Part shown: in pieces, positions 57,829 to 64,000 of the stretch
Numbering within the stretch: position 1 is the first letter of the stretch
How the letters are laid out: each line of letters opens with the position of its first letter
DNA from: Streptomyces sp. BV286
GTDB taxonomy: Bacteria; Actinomycetota; Actinomycetes; Streptomycetales; Streptomycetaceae
NCBI RefSeq assembly: GCF_019090165.1
Contig: NZ_JAHRIB010000150.1
Span: 62,001-126,000 of the forward strand
Reading direction: 5' to 3'
Length of the DNA stretch: 64,000 nucleotides
Position numbers and translations under genes: made by a program
Notes under the pieces: generated by a model
Told to the model about the DNA's origin: nothing
What the model saw: the letters and a program-made list of their open reading frames with translations, nothing else
The model's database searches: none

Positions 57829-57850
57829 GGGGACCGCCGGAGCGGTCCCC
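57829..57850 (-). terminator. Hairpin between xis and int
   Basis: A perfect 9-bp stem GGGGACCGC/GCGGTCCCC with loop CGGA lies between the xis stop and int start on the minus strand. It may attenuate read-through into int. Confidence 0.5.
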
Positions 57851-57881
57851 TCAACGGGCGTTCGGATGATGTGGCGTCGAA

Positions 57882-58070
57882 TCAGGCGGCGCGCTGGTCG
57901 CAGCTCGCCCACCACGCGTCCAAGTCGGCGCGGTTTACGCGGATCTCGCCGTTGGGGAGCTTCTGGAGGCGGGGCGCCTGGCCACGGGCGCGCATGCGGT
58001 AGAACGCGGCGCGGCTCATGCGGATCTCTGCGAGGACTTCACGGAGCTTGAGCTTTTGAGGGCGGGCCAC
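57882..58070 (-). CDS. xis: Excisionase / AlpA-like HTH protein
   Basis: 62 residues with a MerR/AlpA-type winged helix (LKLREVLAEIRMSRAAFYRM, then RLQKLPNGEIRVNRADLDAWW). Such proteins bend att DNA and steer the integrase to excision, or activate int. GTG 58070 follows AAGGAG at seven bases; the longer frame to 58118 lacks a ribosome site. The large inverted-repeat array lies directly upstream (57 bp) and may be its binding region. Confidence 0.88.
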   Translation of the reverse strand: MARPQKLKLREVLAEIRMSRAAFYRMRARGQAPRLQKLPNGEIRVNRADLDAWWASCDQRAA

Positions 58071-58126
58071 GGCAGGACTCCTTGGGATGAGGAGAGGGTG
58101 GGGTGTGGTTGGTGTCACATTGCTGT

Positions 58127-58289
58127 GGGTCGCGACCCATCGCGGCCCAAGCCTGTGACCTGCGGTTTTGTGGGGTCTCTGTGTGGCCCATCGCGGCCCA
58201 GCCGTTCAGGGCGTGGGCCGCGATGGGTCGCGATGAGGTGTGGGTAAACCCGCAGGTCAGGGACTGTGGGCCGCGATGGGTCGCGACCC
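58127..58289. repeat. 163-bp symmetric inverted-repeat array
   Basis: Four copies of CCCATCGCGGCCCA: plus strand at 58136-58149 and 58187-58200, minus strand at 58214-58227 and 58267-58280. The outer pair extends to a perfect 23-bp inverted repeat (58127-58149, 58267-58289). A third pair TGACCTGCGG/CCGCAGGTCA (58156-58165, 58250-58259) is nested between. All pairs share one centre at about 58207-58208. It lies between the helicase gene and xis. It could be a replication origin, an excision control site, or a regulator-binding array. Confidence 0.9.
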
Positions 58290-58303
58290 GGCGGATTGTG
58301 GGC

Positions 58304-59686
58304 TCAACCGCTGAGGGCGATCCCGTGGTAGGTGGCGATCCGCTCGCCGGAAGGGGCCCGGGGGCGGGTGCGGTTGAGCTGCGGGACGACGGAGAGCAGG
58401 TTGCGGCCGAAGACTTGCTTGGTGCCGGCGCGGACGCCGTTGTCCTCGGTCCAGTCGCGCCACACGTTCCACAGTTCGTCCACGGCGACGGTGCACGCCG
58501 GTCCGGTGGTGCAGCGTTCGCGGATGAATGCGCTGGTGGGTGAGGCGGTGTCCCGGATGGTGGTGATGGCTTCGCGGCTGGAGGGTGGTTCGGTGATCCG
58601 TCCGTTGCGCTGGAGACGCGCGAGTCCGTCCAGGGCCCAGTTGAGGATGCCGGGCATCTCCGCGGTGAGCCGGTCGGTGAGGGTGGGATCTTCCTTGCCG
58701 AGCCACGACATGCGCGTGCTGAGCAGGACGAACCGGTTGGCGATGACGCCGGAGGAGTCCCCGAAGTGCGGCAGTTCGTTGGACAGGATCATCAGCCGCG
58801 AGGGCACGCGGCCGGTCCACGGTTCGCGGTACTTGCGGTCGATGTCGATCGTGTCGTCCCCGGAGATCGTCAGCAGCCGTTCCACGACCTGGGTGTTGTC
58901 GTTCCCGGACAACCGGGCGTCAGAGATGATCGCCAGCGATTTGCCGATCAGGGTGGACAGACCGAAGTTCGTCCCCAGACCGGCCAGCGTCGGCCCGGCC
59001 AGATTCTCCTTGCCGACCAGCGCTTTCATCACCCGGGCGATGGTGCCCTTCCCCGAGCGGGACGGACCGACGATGAGAAGAATCTTCTGCTGATCGGTGC
59101 GCCCCGACAGGACGTAGCCGAACCACTCCTGAAGTGCTGCGATGGCGTCCGGATCGTCGCGCCAGATCTGCGTGAGGAAGTGGTGCCAGGTGGGTGCGCT
59201 CGCGTCGGGGTCGTAGGCGAACGGAACGGACACGATGTTGAAGAACTCCGGCCCGTGCGGCAGCAGGGCCCGGTCCCGGATCCGCAACAGTCCGTTCTCG
59301 CAGGCGACGATGGGGCCTTCGTCGCGGCCGGTGTCGCCCTGGTCGTCGACCCACGCTGGGGCGTCGGTGTCGGTGGGCAGCAAGGTGATCGATCCGAGCG
59401 CATCGAGCAGGTTGCCGATCTTCTGCTTGGTGGGTGCCCAGTCGCGTTCCTCGCTCTGCCCGTCCTTGCCGGGGGCCCGGTAGGTGGCGTGTTCGAGGCG
59501 GGTGTACATCGCTTTGCGGATCTGTGCTTCCTCCGCCTCACGCCAGCAGGAACCGTTCCACCGCATCCACGAGGCACGCCAGCGCCGGAAGAGCAGCCGT
59601 CCGTCCTCGGTCTGCCAGTCCGGCAGCAGCCGGCGGGCCACGGCCAGCGGGTTGGTGGGCGGGGGAAGTTCCTCGGATTCGGTCAT
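58304..59686 (-). CDS. SF3 (P4/D5-type) replicative helicase of the element
   Basis: 460 residues. D5-like N-terminal helical domain (~1-180), then a helicase ATPase with Walker A GPSRSGKGT (207-215), Walker B-like LAIISDARLS (~250), the SF3 sensor PSRLMILSNELPHFGDSSG (~300) and a C-terminal winged helix (~390-460). It unwinds the element's origin. The prim-pol gene two genes upstream supplies primers. The stop lies 14 bp before the inverted-repeat array, a fit with origin function. ATG 59686 overlaps the upstream gene (ATGA), with GGGAGGA before it. Confidence 0.92.
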   Translation of the reverse strand: MTESEELPPPTNPLAVARRLLPDWQTEDGRLLFRRWRASWMRWNGSCWREAEEAQIRKAMYTRLEHATYRAPGKDGQSEERDWAPTKQKIGNLLDALGSITLLPTDTDAPAWVDDQGDTGRDEGPIVACENGLLRIRDRALLPHGPEFFNIVSVPFAYDPDASAPTWHHFLTQIWRDDPDAIAALQEWFGYVLSGRTDQQKILLIVGPSRSGKGTIARVMKALVGKENLAGPTLAGLGTNFGLSTLIGKSLAIISDARLSGNDNTQVVERLLTISGDDTIDIDRKYREPWTGRVPSRLMILSNELPHFGDSSGVIANRFVLLSTRMSWLGKEDPTLTDRLTAEMPGILNWALDGLARLQRNGRITEPPSSREAITTIRDTASPTSAFIRERCTTGPACTVAVDELWNVWRDWTEDNGVRAGTKQVFGRNLLSVVPQLNRTRPRAPSGERIATYHGIALSG

Positions 59687-60102
59687 GCGGCGGTCCTCCC
59701 TTCCAGGAGCGAGAGCGGGGCGGGTGTGCCGGTGCAGGCGCTCTTGTGCGCTTCGTAGTCGCCGACCAGGGCGGCCACGGCGCGCGGGCCGGTCGCCGTG
59801 CGGGTCAGTCCGCAGGTGCAGGCGTAGGCGGCGTAGGGGGTGTCGCCGTGGCGTGTGGACCAGCGGGTCCCGTCGTCGTGGGAGCGGTAGACGGGCGGGG
59901 CGTAGATGCGGATGCCGGGCCGCTCCGGCGTGGGGTCATCGCCGTTGCCGCGTCCCTGGCCGGTCGGGAAGCGCTTCGAGCGGGGAAGGACTGAAAGGAC
60001 GCCCTGGCGGGCGGCGACCTTCGGTTCGCCCACGCACGGCCGCGGCGAGCCCTGTACGGCGCCCTGAGGGGTGTTCGTGGGGTTATCTGATGATTTGGTC
60101 AT
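59683..60102 (-). CDS. Small element protein with a zinc-ribbon-like C-terminus
   Basis: 139 residues. The first half is low complexity; the second has TPYAAYACTCGLTRTATG and later YEAHKSACTG, so two Cys plus His/Cys could bind zinc. It lies between prim-pol and helicase with ATGA overlaps on both sides, so it is co-translated with them. A helper of replication is likely; no family is recognised. Its last residues LEGRTAA are also the end of the methyltransferase at 60974. Confidence 0.7.
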   Translation of the reverse strand: MTKSSDNPTNTPQGAVQGSPRPCVGEPKVAARQGVLSVLPRSKRFPTGQGRGNGDDPTPERPGIRIYAPPVYRSHDDGTRWSTRHGDTPYAAYACTCGLTRTATGPRAVAALVGDYEAHKSACTGTPAPLSLLEGRTAA

Positions 60103-60977
60103 GCGGCGCGCCCCTGTGCCGTCTGGAGGCCGTTGGTGACGGCGCGGCGGGCGTAGGGCTCGGGGACGCCGACCAGGACGGCGGCGGCCACGATCTCTTC
60201 CCCGATCACCGTCAGCCCGCAGGGTCCGGGGCACTGTTGGTGCTGGACGGCGACGAACCGTGCCACGCCGAACGCCTGTGATCCGGCGCCGGATTCGGTG
60301 CGGTCGCGCACGAGGGTGAGGCCGCGTTCCAGGCCGGTGCGGACGAACTGCTCCGTGTGGCGGCACCCAGTGGCGACGGTGCGGTCCCAGGTGGCGCGTC
60401 CGGGGAGGGAAGAGACCACCTTGCCCGGGGCGGGGGTGGTGTCTTCCTTCACGACCAGCGCGCGGACGTAGTCCGGCAGGGACGCGATACGGCCGACGCC
60501 GGGGCCGAGCCAACGCACATACTGCATCGACGACTTGATGTCCACGCCAGGCCGGGCCGCGTTGGACGACGGCATGACGCCCTGGTAGATCCAGTGCTCA
60601 CCCCTCGTGGTGGGCACGGTCCGGGTGGCGGGCAGCGTGGCGCGTGCCCATGCGATGGCTTCCGCGTTGTCGAGGTCGACCACGGTCACTCCTGCCCCTG
60701 CGGGGTGGTAGGCGACTGCCACGGCCTGCCGCCATGCCTGTGCCCATGCGGGCGAGGTGAGAACCCGCGGGTCGGTGGTGGCGGCGGCCCACGCGTGGCA
60801 CGGGGCGGGGCAGTGGCAGGGGCCCGCGCTCTTCATGTTCGGCCGCCCGCCGCACGCGTTCTTCGCGCAGGTGCGGCAGTTGCCGAACGGCACCTTGCCC
60901 GCCCGCAGGGGCAGCGGCGGCACACCTGCCGTCGCGAGGCTCAGCGCGGTCCGCAGGTGGTCACGGATGGCGGTCAT
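60099..60977 (-). CDS. Bifunctional DNA primase/polymerase (prim-pol) of the element
   Basis: 292 residues. Prim-pol N-terminal domain (~1-210): LSLATAGVPPLPLRAGKVPF start, Cys/His-rich zinc-like stretch (CRTCAKNACGG, CHCPAPCHAW), catalytic VTVVDLDNAEA (two Asp, ~100) and later GEHWIYQG and GVDIKSSMQYV. It makes primers and DNA for element replication with the SF3 helicase. The C-terminal ~80 residues carry a second Cys-rich patch. It overlaps genes on both sides by four bases. Element prim-pols of this kind define one of the AICE replication types. Confidence 0.9.
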   Translation of the reverse strand: MTAIRDHLRTALSLATAGVPPLPLRAGKVPFGNCRTCAKNACGGRPNMKSAGPCHCPAPCHAWAAATTDPRVLTSPAWAQAWRQAVAVAYHPAGAGVTVVDLDNAEAIAWARATLPATRTVPTTRGEHWIYQGVMPSSNAARPGVDIKSSMQYVRWLGPGVGRIASLPDYVRALVVKEDTTPAPGKVVSSLPGRATWDRTVATGCRHTEQFVRTGLERGLTLVRDRTESGAGSQAFGVARFVAVQHQQCPGPCGLTVIGEEIVAAAVLVGVPEPYARRAVTNGLQTAQGRAA

Positions 60978-61624
60978 GCGGCGGTCCTCCCTTCGAGGGT
61001 GAGGAACTGTGCAGCGATCCACTGGGAGTAGGCGGGGGGTACGGCCTTGCGGGCTTCGAGGTTGGTCATCCAGGTGCAGCCCATGGCGTCGGCGTAGGCG
61101 CGCTCGCCCTTGTGGGCGAAGGCGAGCAGGTCTTTGCGGTGCCAGCACGGTGCGACCAAGTCCCCGCCGCCGCCCCACGAGGTCTCGAAGACGCGGTGGC
61201 GGCGGACAGAAAGCCCGAACTGGGTTCCGCACAGCAGGTAGTCCGGCCGCAGCAGGCCCGCAGTCGCGGTCTCGGGAACGTTCTCAATGACCCAGGGCCG
61301 TCCGGTCGCCTGCATGACCTGCCGTCCGGGGCCGATCAGGTCGGGATGACTGTCGGGGTTGCCGCGCCATTTGGTGACCGTCGCGTAGCGCTCGCACGGC
61401 CAGGAGCCGTGGACCAGGTCGAAGGTGTGGCCGTGTGCGGCGACGTAGTCGATGCCGTCGGCCTGGACGAACGGGAAGGGGTAGTTGGGCTGCGGGCGGA
61501 TGTCGACGCCCACGATGTCGAAGCCGGCGAGGTAGTAGCCCATGGACAGGCCACCTGCTCCGCAGCACACGTCCAGCAGCCGCAGCCCGTTCGGGCGCCG
61601 CAGGGGCAGCACGCGCGCGCTCAT
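60974..61624 (-). CDS. C5-cytosine methyltransferase homologue A (possibly altered catalytic motif)
   Basis: 216 residues, short for the family. Motif I LLDVCCGAGGLSMGYYLAGF (17-36) binds AdoMet and ENV (114-116) is motif VI. Motif IV reads GSWPCERY in place of the PPCQ consensus; Cys77 is kept but the Pro and Gln are changed. The target-recognition part is very small. RHRVFE matches motif VIII. It could methylate cytosine or have lost strict specificity. ATG 61624 follows GGAGG and overlaps the stop of homologue B. Phage and AICE modules often carry such genes to avoid host restriction. Confidence 0.85.
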   Translation of the reverse strand: MSARVLPLRRPNGLRLLDVCCGAGGLSMGYYLAGFDIVGVDIRPQPNYPFPFVQADGIDYVAAHGHTFDLVHGSWPCERYATVTKWRGNPDSHPDLIGPGRQVMQATGRPWVIENVPETATAGLLRPDYLLCGTQFGLSVRRHRVFETSWGGGGDLVAPCWHRKDLLAFAHKGERAYADAMGCTWMTNLEARKAVPPAYSQWIAAQFLTLEGRTAA

Positions 61625-62307
61625 GCCGCCGCCTCCAGGACCCGAGTAAGCGCGGTGAGGGCGGCGGTGCCGATGTGGTGGGTGTAGGCGGGCGGGATGC
61701 ATTCACGGATGCCGTCGCGGTTCATCCACTCCACGCCCATGACGCGGCGGGCGAGGGTGACGCCGGAGAAGTTGCCGACGAACTGCCCGTAGTGGCCGCG
61801 GGGGATCGGGCGGCCCATCTTGGCCTGCGGCACCAGGTGCACGGGATGGGCGACCTGGTGGAGGGTGAAGCCGCCGCCGGTCTCGAAGTACCGGTGCCGG
61901 TAGGTCTCCACGCCGAACATCGGCCCGCACAGCATCACGGGCTCACGGAGCTTGGGCAGCGCGCCCCGGACGTTCTCCAATACCCACGGGCGCCCGGTCG
62001 CTTCGAGGGCGGTGCGGGTCGGGCCGATCAGGTCGGGATGCTCGTTCCCGCGGAGTCGCTGGCAGTCGCTGTCGAACTGGCAGGGGGGAGAGGCGTGGAT
62101 GAAGTCGAACGCGGCGCCGTGTGCGAGGACGAACGCGATCGCATCCGCCTGCACGAACCGGAAGGGGTAGCGCGGCTGCGGGGCGATGTCGACGCCGGTC
62201 ACGTCAAAGCCTGCGTCGGCGTAGCCCTTGGCGCCGCCGCCCTGGCAGCAGAACAGGTCCAGCAGGCGCGGCCTGAGGGGTCGTCCGATCGTTACGGGGT
62301 GGGTCAT
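61621..62307 (-). CDS. C5-cytosine methyltransferase homologue B
   Basis: 228 residues. Motif I LLDLFCCQGGGAKGYADAGF (15-34), motif IV ASPPCQF (Cys76 catalytic), motif VI LENVRG (111-113), and RHRYFET. It keeps the full PPCQ/ENV set and is the more likely active enzyme of the pair. Clearly paralogous to homologue A: similar length and motif spacing, and both end with an IPPAY-type helix. ATG 62307 follows GGAGACAACCAGG. First gene of the leftward element operon and divergent from the HNH nuclease gene. Confidence 0.88.
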   Translation of the reverse strand: MTHPVTIGRPLRPRLLDLFCCQGGGAKGYADAGFDVTGVDIAPQPRYPFRFVQADAIAFVLAHGAAFDFIHASPPCQFDSDCQRLRGNEHPDLIGPTRTALEATGRPWVLENVRGALPKLREPVMLCGPMFGVETYRHRYFETGGGFTLHQVAHPVHLVPQAKMGRPIPRGHYGQFVGNFSGVTLARRVMGVEWMNRDGIRECIPPAYTHHIGTAALTALTRVLEAAA

Positions 62308-62525
62308 CCTGGTTGTCTCCAGTTCTGTGATGGACGGAGACCGGAGCGGGCCGCTGTCTTTGGCGAGAGGTCGGCCTGCTCCGGGCAAGTACCGGTGAGA
62401 CGTGGGGGGTTGGGCCGGGATCCTTGGTTCTGCGGCCTGACCGGTTGTCAGTGCGGCCGACTACTGTGTCTGGCCAAACCGGGCGAGCAGGCCCGGGAGG
62501 AGAACCAGACAGGGGGCGGGCAGTC
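62308..62525. promoter_or_regulatory. Divergent promoter region (methyltransferase operon / HNH gene)
   Basis: 218 bp between divergent starts. On the plus strand TTGTCA (near 62446) and TACTGT (near 62463) are possible promoter parts but are only about 11 bp apart. No controller-protein (C-box) repeat typical of restriction-modification systems was found. Confidence 0.35.
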
Positions 62526-63455
62526 ATGGCGACTGCATGGTTTGTGCTGGCGGTCGGCGCAGAGCGCACGCACGGGGGAAACGACGGCTACGACGACGAT
62601 CCGGCCCGGCATTACAGCTGGGACAGCACCGTTCCGCAGCACGCCAACTTGGCCGAAGGCGACGTGATCGCCTTGTGGGACAAGAAGAAACTGCTCGGTG
62701 CGTCAGTGATCGAGCGGATCGAAACCGGCAGCGAGATCAAAAGCACCTACTACCACCGCAAGTGCAACAAGGCGTCCTTCAAGCCGCTGAAAACAGGCAA
62801 TCAGCGGTGGTGGTGCGCTATCTGCCGGGAGCCGTTCAACGATCCGGGCACCCGGACTAAGCCGGTCACGACGTACCGGTCCCACCACCGCAGGGCCTGG
62901 CAGGGCCTCAGCGGCATACTCACGGGGGGCCAGGTGCGGGCCCTGTGCGACAAACCGGCATCACAGCACGCCATGCGGCCCGCCCGGTGGGAGAAGGTAC
63001 GCGCGGCCCTGGAAGAAGCCGGCGCGCACCTGCCCGCGGGCGTCACCGACGGAGCCCGCGCCGTCATCCGCGGAGGACACCGCCGCGCCACCGTAGAAGT
63101 CCGCCTTGGACAGGCGCTTTTCCGGAAGCAACTGCTCGAAGAACAAGGCGAAGTGTGCGCGTTCAGCGGCCCTGCCCCCGCCGCCGCACTGGAGGCCGCT
63201 CACCTCTACAGCTTCGCCGAAAGCGGCGAGCACCATGAATACGGCGGCCTGCTGCTGCGCCGCGACCTGCACCGTCTGTTCGACCTGGGCCGCATCACCG
63301 TGGACCCCGACACGGCCACTCTGGACGTCAGTGAGGACGTCCAGGGCTACCCGCTGTACGGACTGCTGCACGGCCAGCCCCTCGCCCGTACCCTGCACCC
63401 GCAACATCGCGTGTGGCTCGGAGCCCACTGGGATATCCACCGTCCGGACAAGTAG
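62526..63455 (+). CDS. HNH endonuclease with N-terminal PUA/EVE-like domain
   Basis: 309 residues. The N-terminal ~65 residues (AWFVLAVGAERTH, HYSWDSTVPQHANLAEGDVIAL, LLGASVIERI) resemble PUA-superfamily reader domains found on nucleases that recognise modified DNA. Then a zinc ribbon (His77, Cys80, Cys97, Cys100) and a C-terminal HNH domain: CAFSGPAPAAALEAAH (Cys211, His226), GGLLLRRDLHRLFDLGRI (His249). The central Asn of HNH is Gly here (EYGG for xxNG). It probably cleaves DNA, perhaps only modified DNA. It is divergent from two methyltransferase homologues. A weak GGGGG ribosome site precedes ATG 62526. Confidence 0.8.
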   Translation: MATAWFVLAVGAERTHGGNDGYDDDPARHYSWDSTVPQHANLAEGDVIALWDKKKLLGASVIERIETGSEIKSTYYHRKCNKASFKPLKTGNQRWWCAICREPFNDPGTRTKPVTTYRSHHRRAWQGLSGILTGGQVRALCDKPASQHAMRPARWEKVRAALEEAGAHLPAGVTDGARAVIRGGHRRATVEVRLGQALFRKQLLEEQGEVCAFSGPAPAAALEAAHLYSFAESGEHHEYGGLLLRRDLHRLFDLGRITVDPDTATLDVSEDVQGYPLYGLLHGQPLARTLHPQHRVWLGAHWDIHRPDK

Positions 63456-63483
63456 CCGCACGGCATTGCTTCTCGCGGCACCG

Positions 63484-63942
63484 TCAGCCGCGGAAGTGGT
63501 TGTGTTTGATCACGGCCTTGCGGATGTTCACGGTCGTCCCGCCGCTGTGACCGCCGCCGGTGAAGATCTGCACGGCGACCCAGCCGCCGAAGATCACGGC
63601 CGCGAGGGTGATGAGTTGGGTGATGAGCGCGGTGAGCGCGGCGATGAACGTGGTCAGCAGGATCAGTCCGCCGCACACCGCGAGGAACCCGACCCCGCCC
63701 AACGCGACGTTGACCGCTGTACGCGAGACGGCCGGTTTGGCTGCGAGGGGTTCGGGCTGCACGGGGCTGATCGCGTAGCCGGTGACGACCCGCCCGTCGG
63801 GCAGGACGACGCTTGCCACGGACGGGACCGTGGTCAGCTGCATGGGCATGAGCGGCGCGGCTTGCGGGTGGGTGATGGGGGTGGGCTGGTGGACGGTCAC
63901 GGCCCGTTCGGCGGGCAGGTGACCGGGGTGTTCGGGGTGCAT
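63484..63942 (-). CDS. Small membrane protein of the element (Spd-like)
   Basis: 152 residues. A ~75-residue Pro/Thr/Gln-rich N-terminus is followed by two close hydrophobic helices (~78-122), then a short basic end (IRKAVIKHNHFRG). It resembles small Spd-type or membrane helper proteins found on Streptomyces integrative elements and plasmids; this is inference. GGAAGGGA lies before ATG 63942. Confidence 0.65.
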   Translation of the reverse strand: MHPEHPGHLPAERAVTVHQPTPITHPQAAPLMPMQLTTVPSVASVVLPDGRVVTGYAISPVQPEPLAAKPAVSRTAVNVALGGVGFLAVCGGLILLTTFIAALTALITQLITLAAVIFGGWVAVQIFTGGGHSGGTTVNIRKAVIKHNHFRG

Positions 63943-63979
63943 GCGGAATCCCTTCCGGCAGTGGGTCAGGGAGGTTGCG

Positions 63980-63997
63980 GCACCCCCTTGGGGGTGC
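63980..63997. terminator. Hairpin at the right edge
   Basis: GCACCCCC-TT-GGGGGTGC, an 8-bp perfect stem, lies between the membrane protein gene and whatever precedes it outside the window. It could be a terminator. Confidence 0.45.
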
Positions 63998-64000
63998 GCT

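Larger units (their letters stand above)
56179..64000. mobile_element. Integrative element at tRNA-Ser(UGA), right end outside window
   Basis: Integrase (56419), excisionase (57882), inverted-repeat array (58127), SF3 helicase (58304), small protein (59683), prim-pol (60099), two C5 methyltransferase homologues (60974, 61621), HNH nuclease (62526, opposite strand) and membrane protein (63484). Nearly all run towards the tRNA, with 4-base ATGA overlaps. The attL core is expected in the tRNA 3' half; no second copy of GGTTCAAATCCCAC lies before 64000. It resembles an actinomycete integrative element or phage satellite. TraB and phage structural genes are not seen. Confidence 0.85.

Noticed and set aside
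58127..58289. Possible CRISPR array.
   Set aside because: Only four short copies in opposite orientations with uneven spacing; it is a symmetric inverted-repeat array, not direct repeats with spacers.

Overview
This window looks like a piece of a Streptomyces chromosome from the conserved core near the replication origin. Evidence: very high GC with G/C-rich third codon positions, many leaderless or 4-base-overlapping (GTGA/ATGA) gene starts, and actinomycete gene families (fused CydCD, SpoIIE-type PP2C phosphatases, orphan RsbW-like ATPases, F420-type oxidoreductase). Three perfect ParB-binding parS palindromes (8.03-8.12 kb), two groups of DnaA boxes (17.6 and 29.5-29.8 kb) and the order hisC-cydAB-cydCD ... 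serS-pheA support an origin-proximal location. The gene order resembles the S. coelicolor core as I remember it; this was not checked by search.

Layout. 0-4 kb: membrane protein, PPP phosphatase and LacI regulator (minus strand). 4-11.6 kb: hisC-like aminotransferase, then cytochrome bd oxidase cydA-cydB and the fused exporter cydCD, with a perfect Rex operator in front of cydA and the parS sites between cydB and cydCD. 11.7-18.6 kb: GAF histidine kinase, M23 peptidase, HAD phosphatase, LLM oxidoreductase, KptA, MerR regulator. 18.7-22.2 kb: three translationally coupled genes (M24 peptidase, EphD-like hydrolase/reductase fusion, PF10118 hydrolase). 22.4-26.1 kb: two ABC ATPase/permease pairs. 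26.2-30.7 kb: tRNA-Ser(GCU) preceded by a tiny serine-rich ORF, serS coupled to a HAD gene, DnaA boxes, pheA. 30.8-37.2 kb: an extracytoplasmic copper cluster (Tat-exported DyP peroxidase, CopC/CopD, PCuAC chaperone, Sco1, YcnI, membrane protein). 37.4-51.7 kb: an RsbW-like ATPase, a CitG-like gene with a stop codon in front, MFS pump plus MocR regulator, aminopeptidase P, GAF-PP2C phosphatase, prim-pol-like protein, SEC-C protein, second ATPase, GDPD, HtrA-like protease.

51.7-56.2 kb is accessory. A decayed tRNA-Ser(UGA) copy starts directly at the protease terminator, followed by a gene-poor scar, two GAF-ANTAR proteins and a PP2C phosphatase with a C-terminal ANTAR-like domain, ending at an intact tRNA-Ser(UGA). 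This looks like an island bounded by an old and a current tRNA copy.

56.3-64 kb (running off the window) is an integrated mobile element in the same tRNA-Ser: tyrosine integrase, excisionase, a roughly 160-bp symmetric array of inverted repeats, SF3/P4-type helicase, small zinc-ribbon-like protein, prim-pol, two tandem C5-cytosine methyltransferase homologues, a divergent HNH nuclease with a possible modified-DNA reader domain, and a small membrane protein. It resembles an actinomycete integrative element or phage satellite. No structural phage genes or TraB translocase are visible here.

The most unusual signals are the inverted-repeat array with the methyltransferase/HNH module, the serine-rich leader-like ORF and hairpins before tRNA-Ser(GCU), a dispersed palindrome CACGCGCGCGTG between 26 and 44 kb, the pseudo-tRNA-bounded ANTAR island, and the parS site that forms the start of cydCD.
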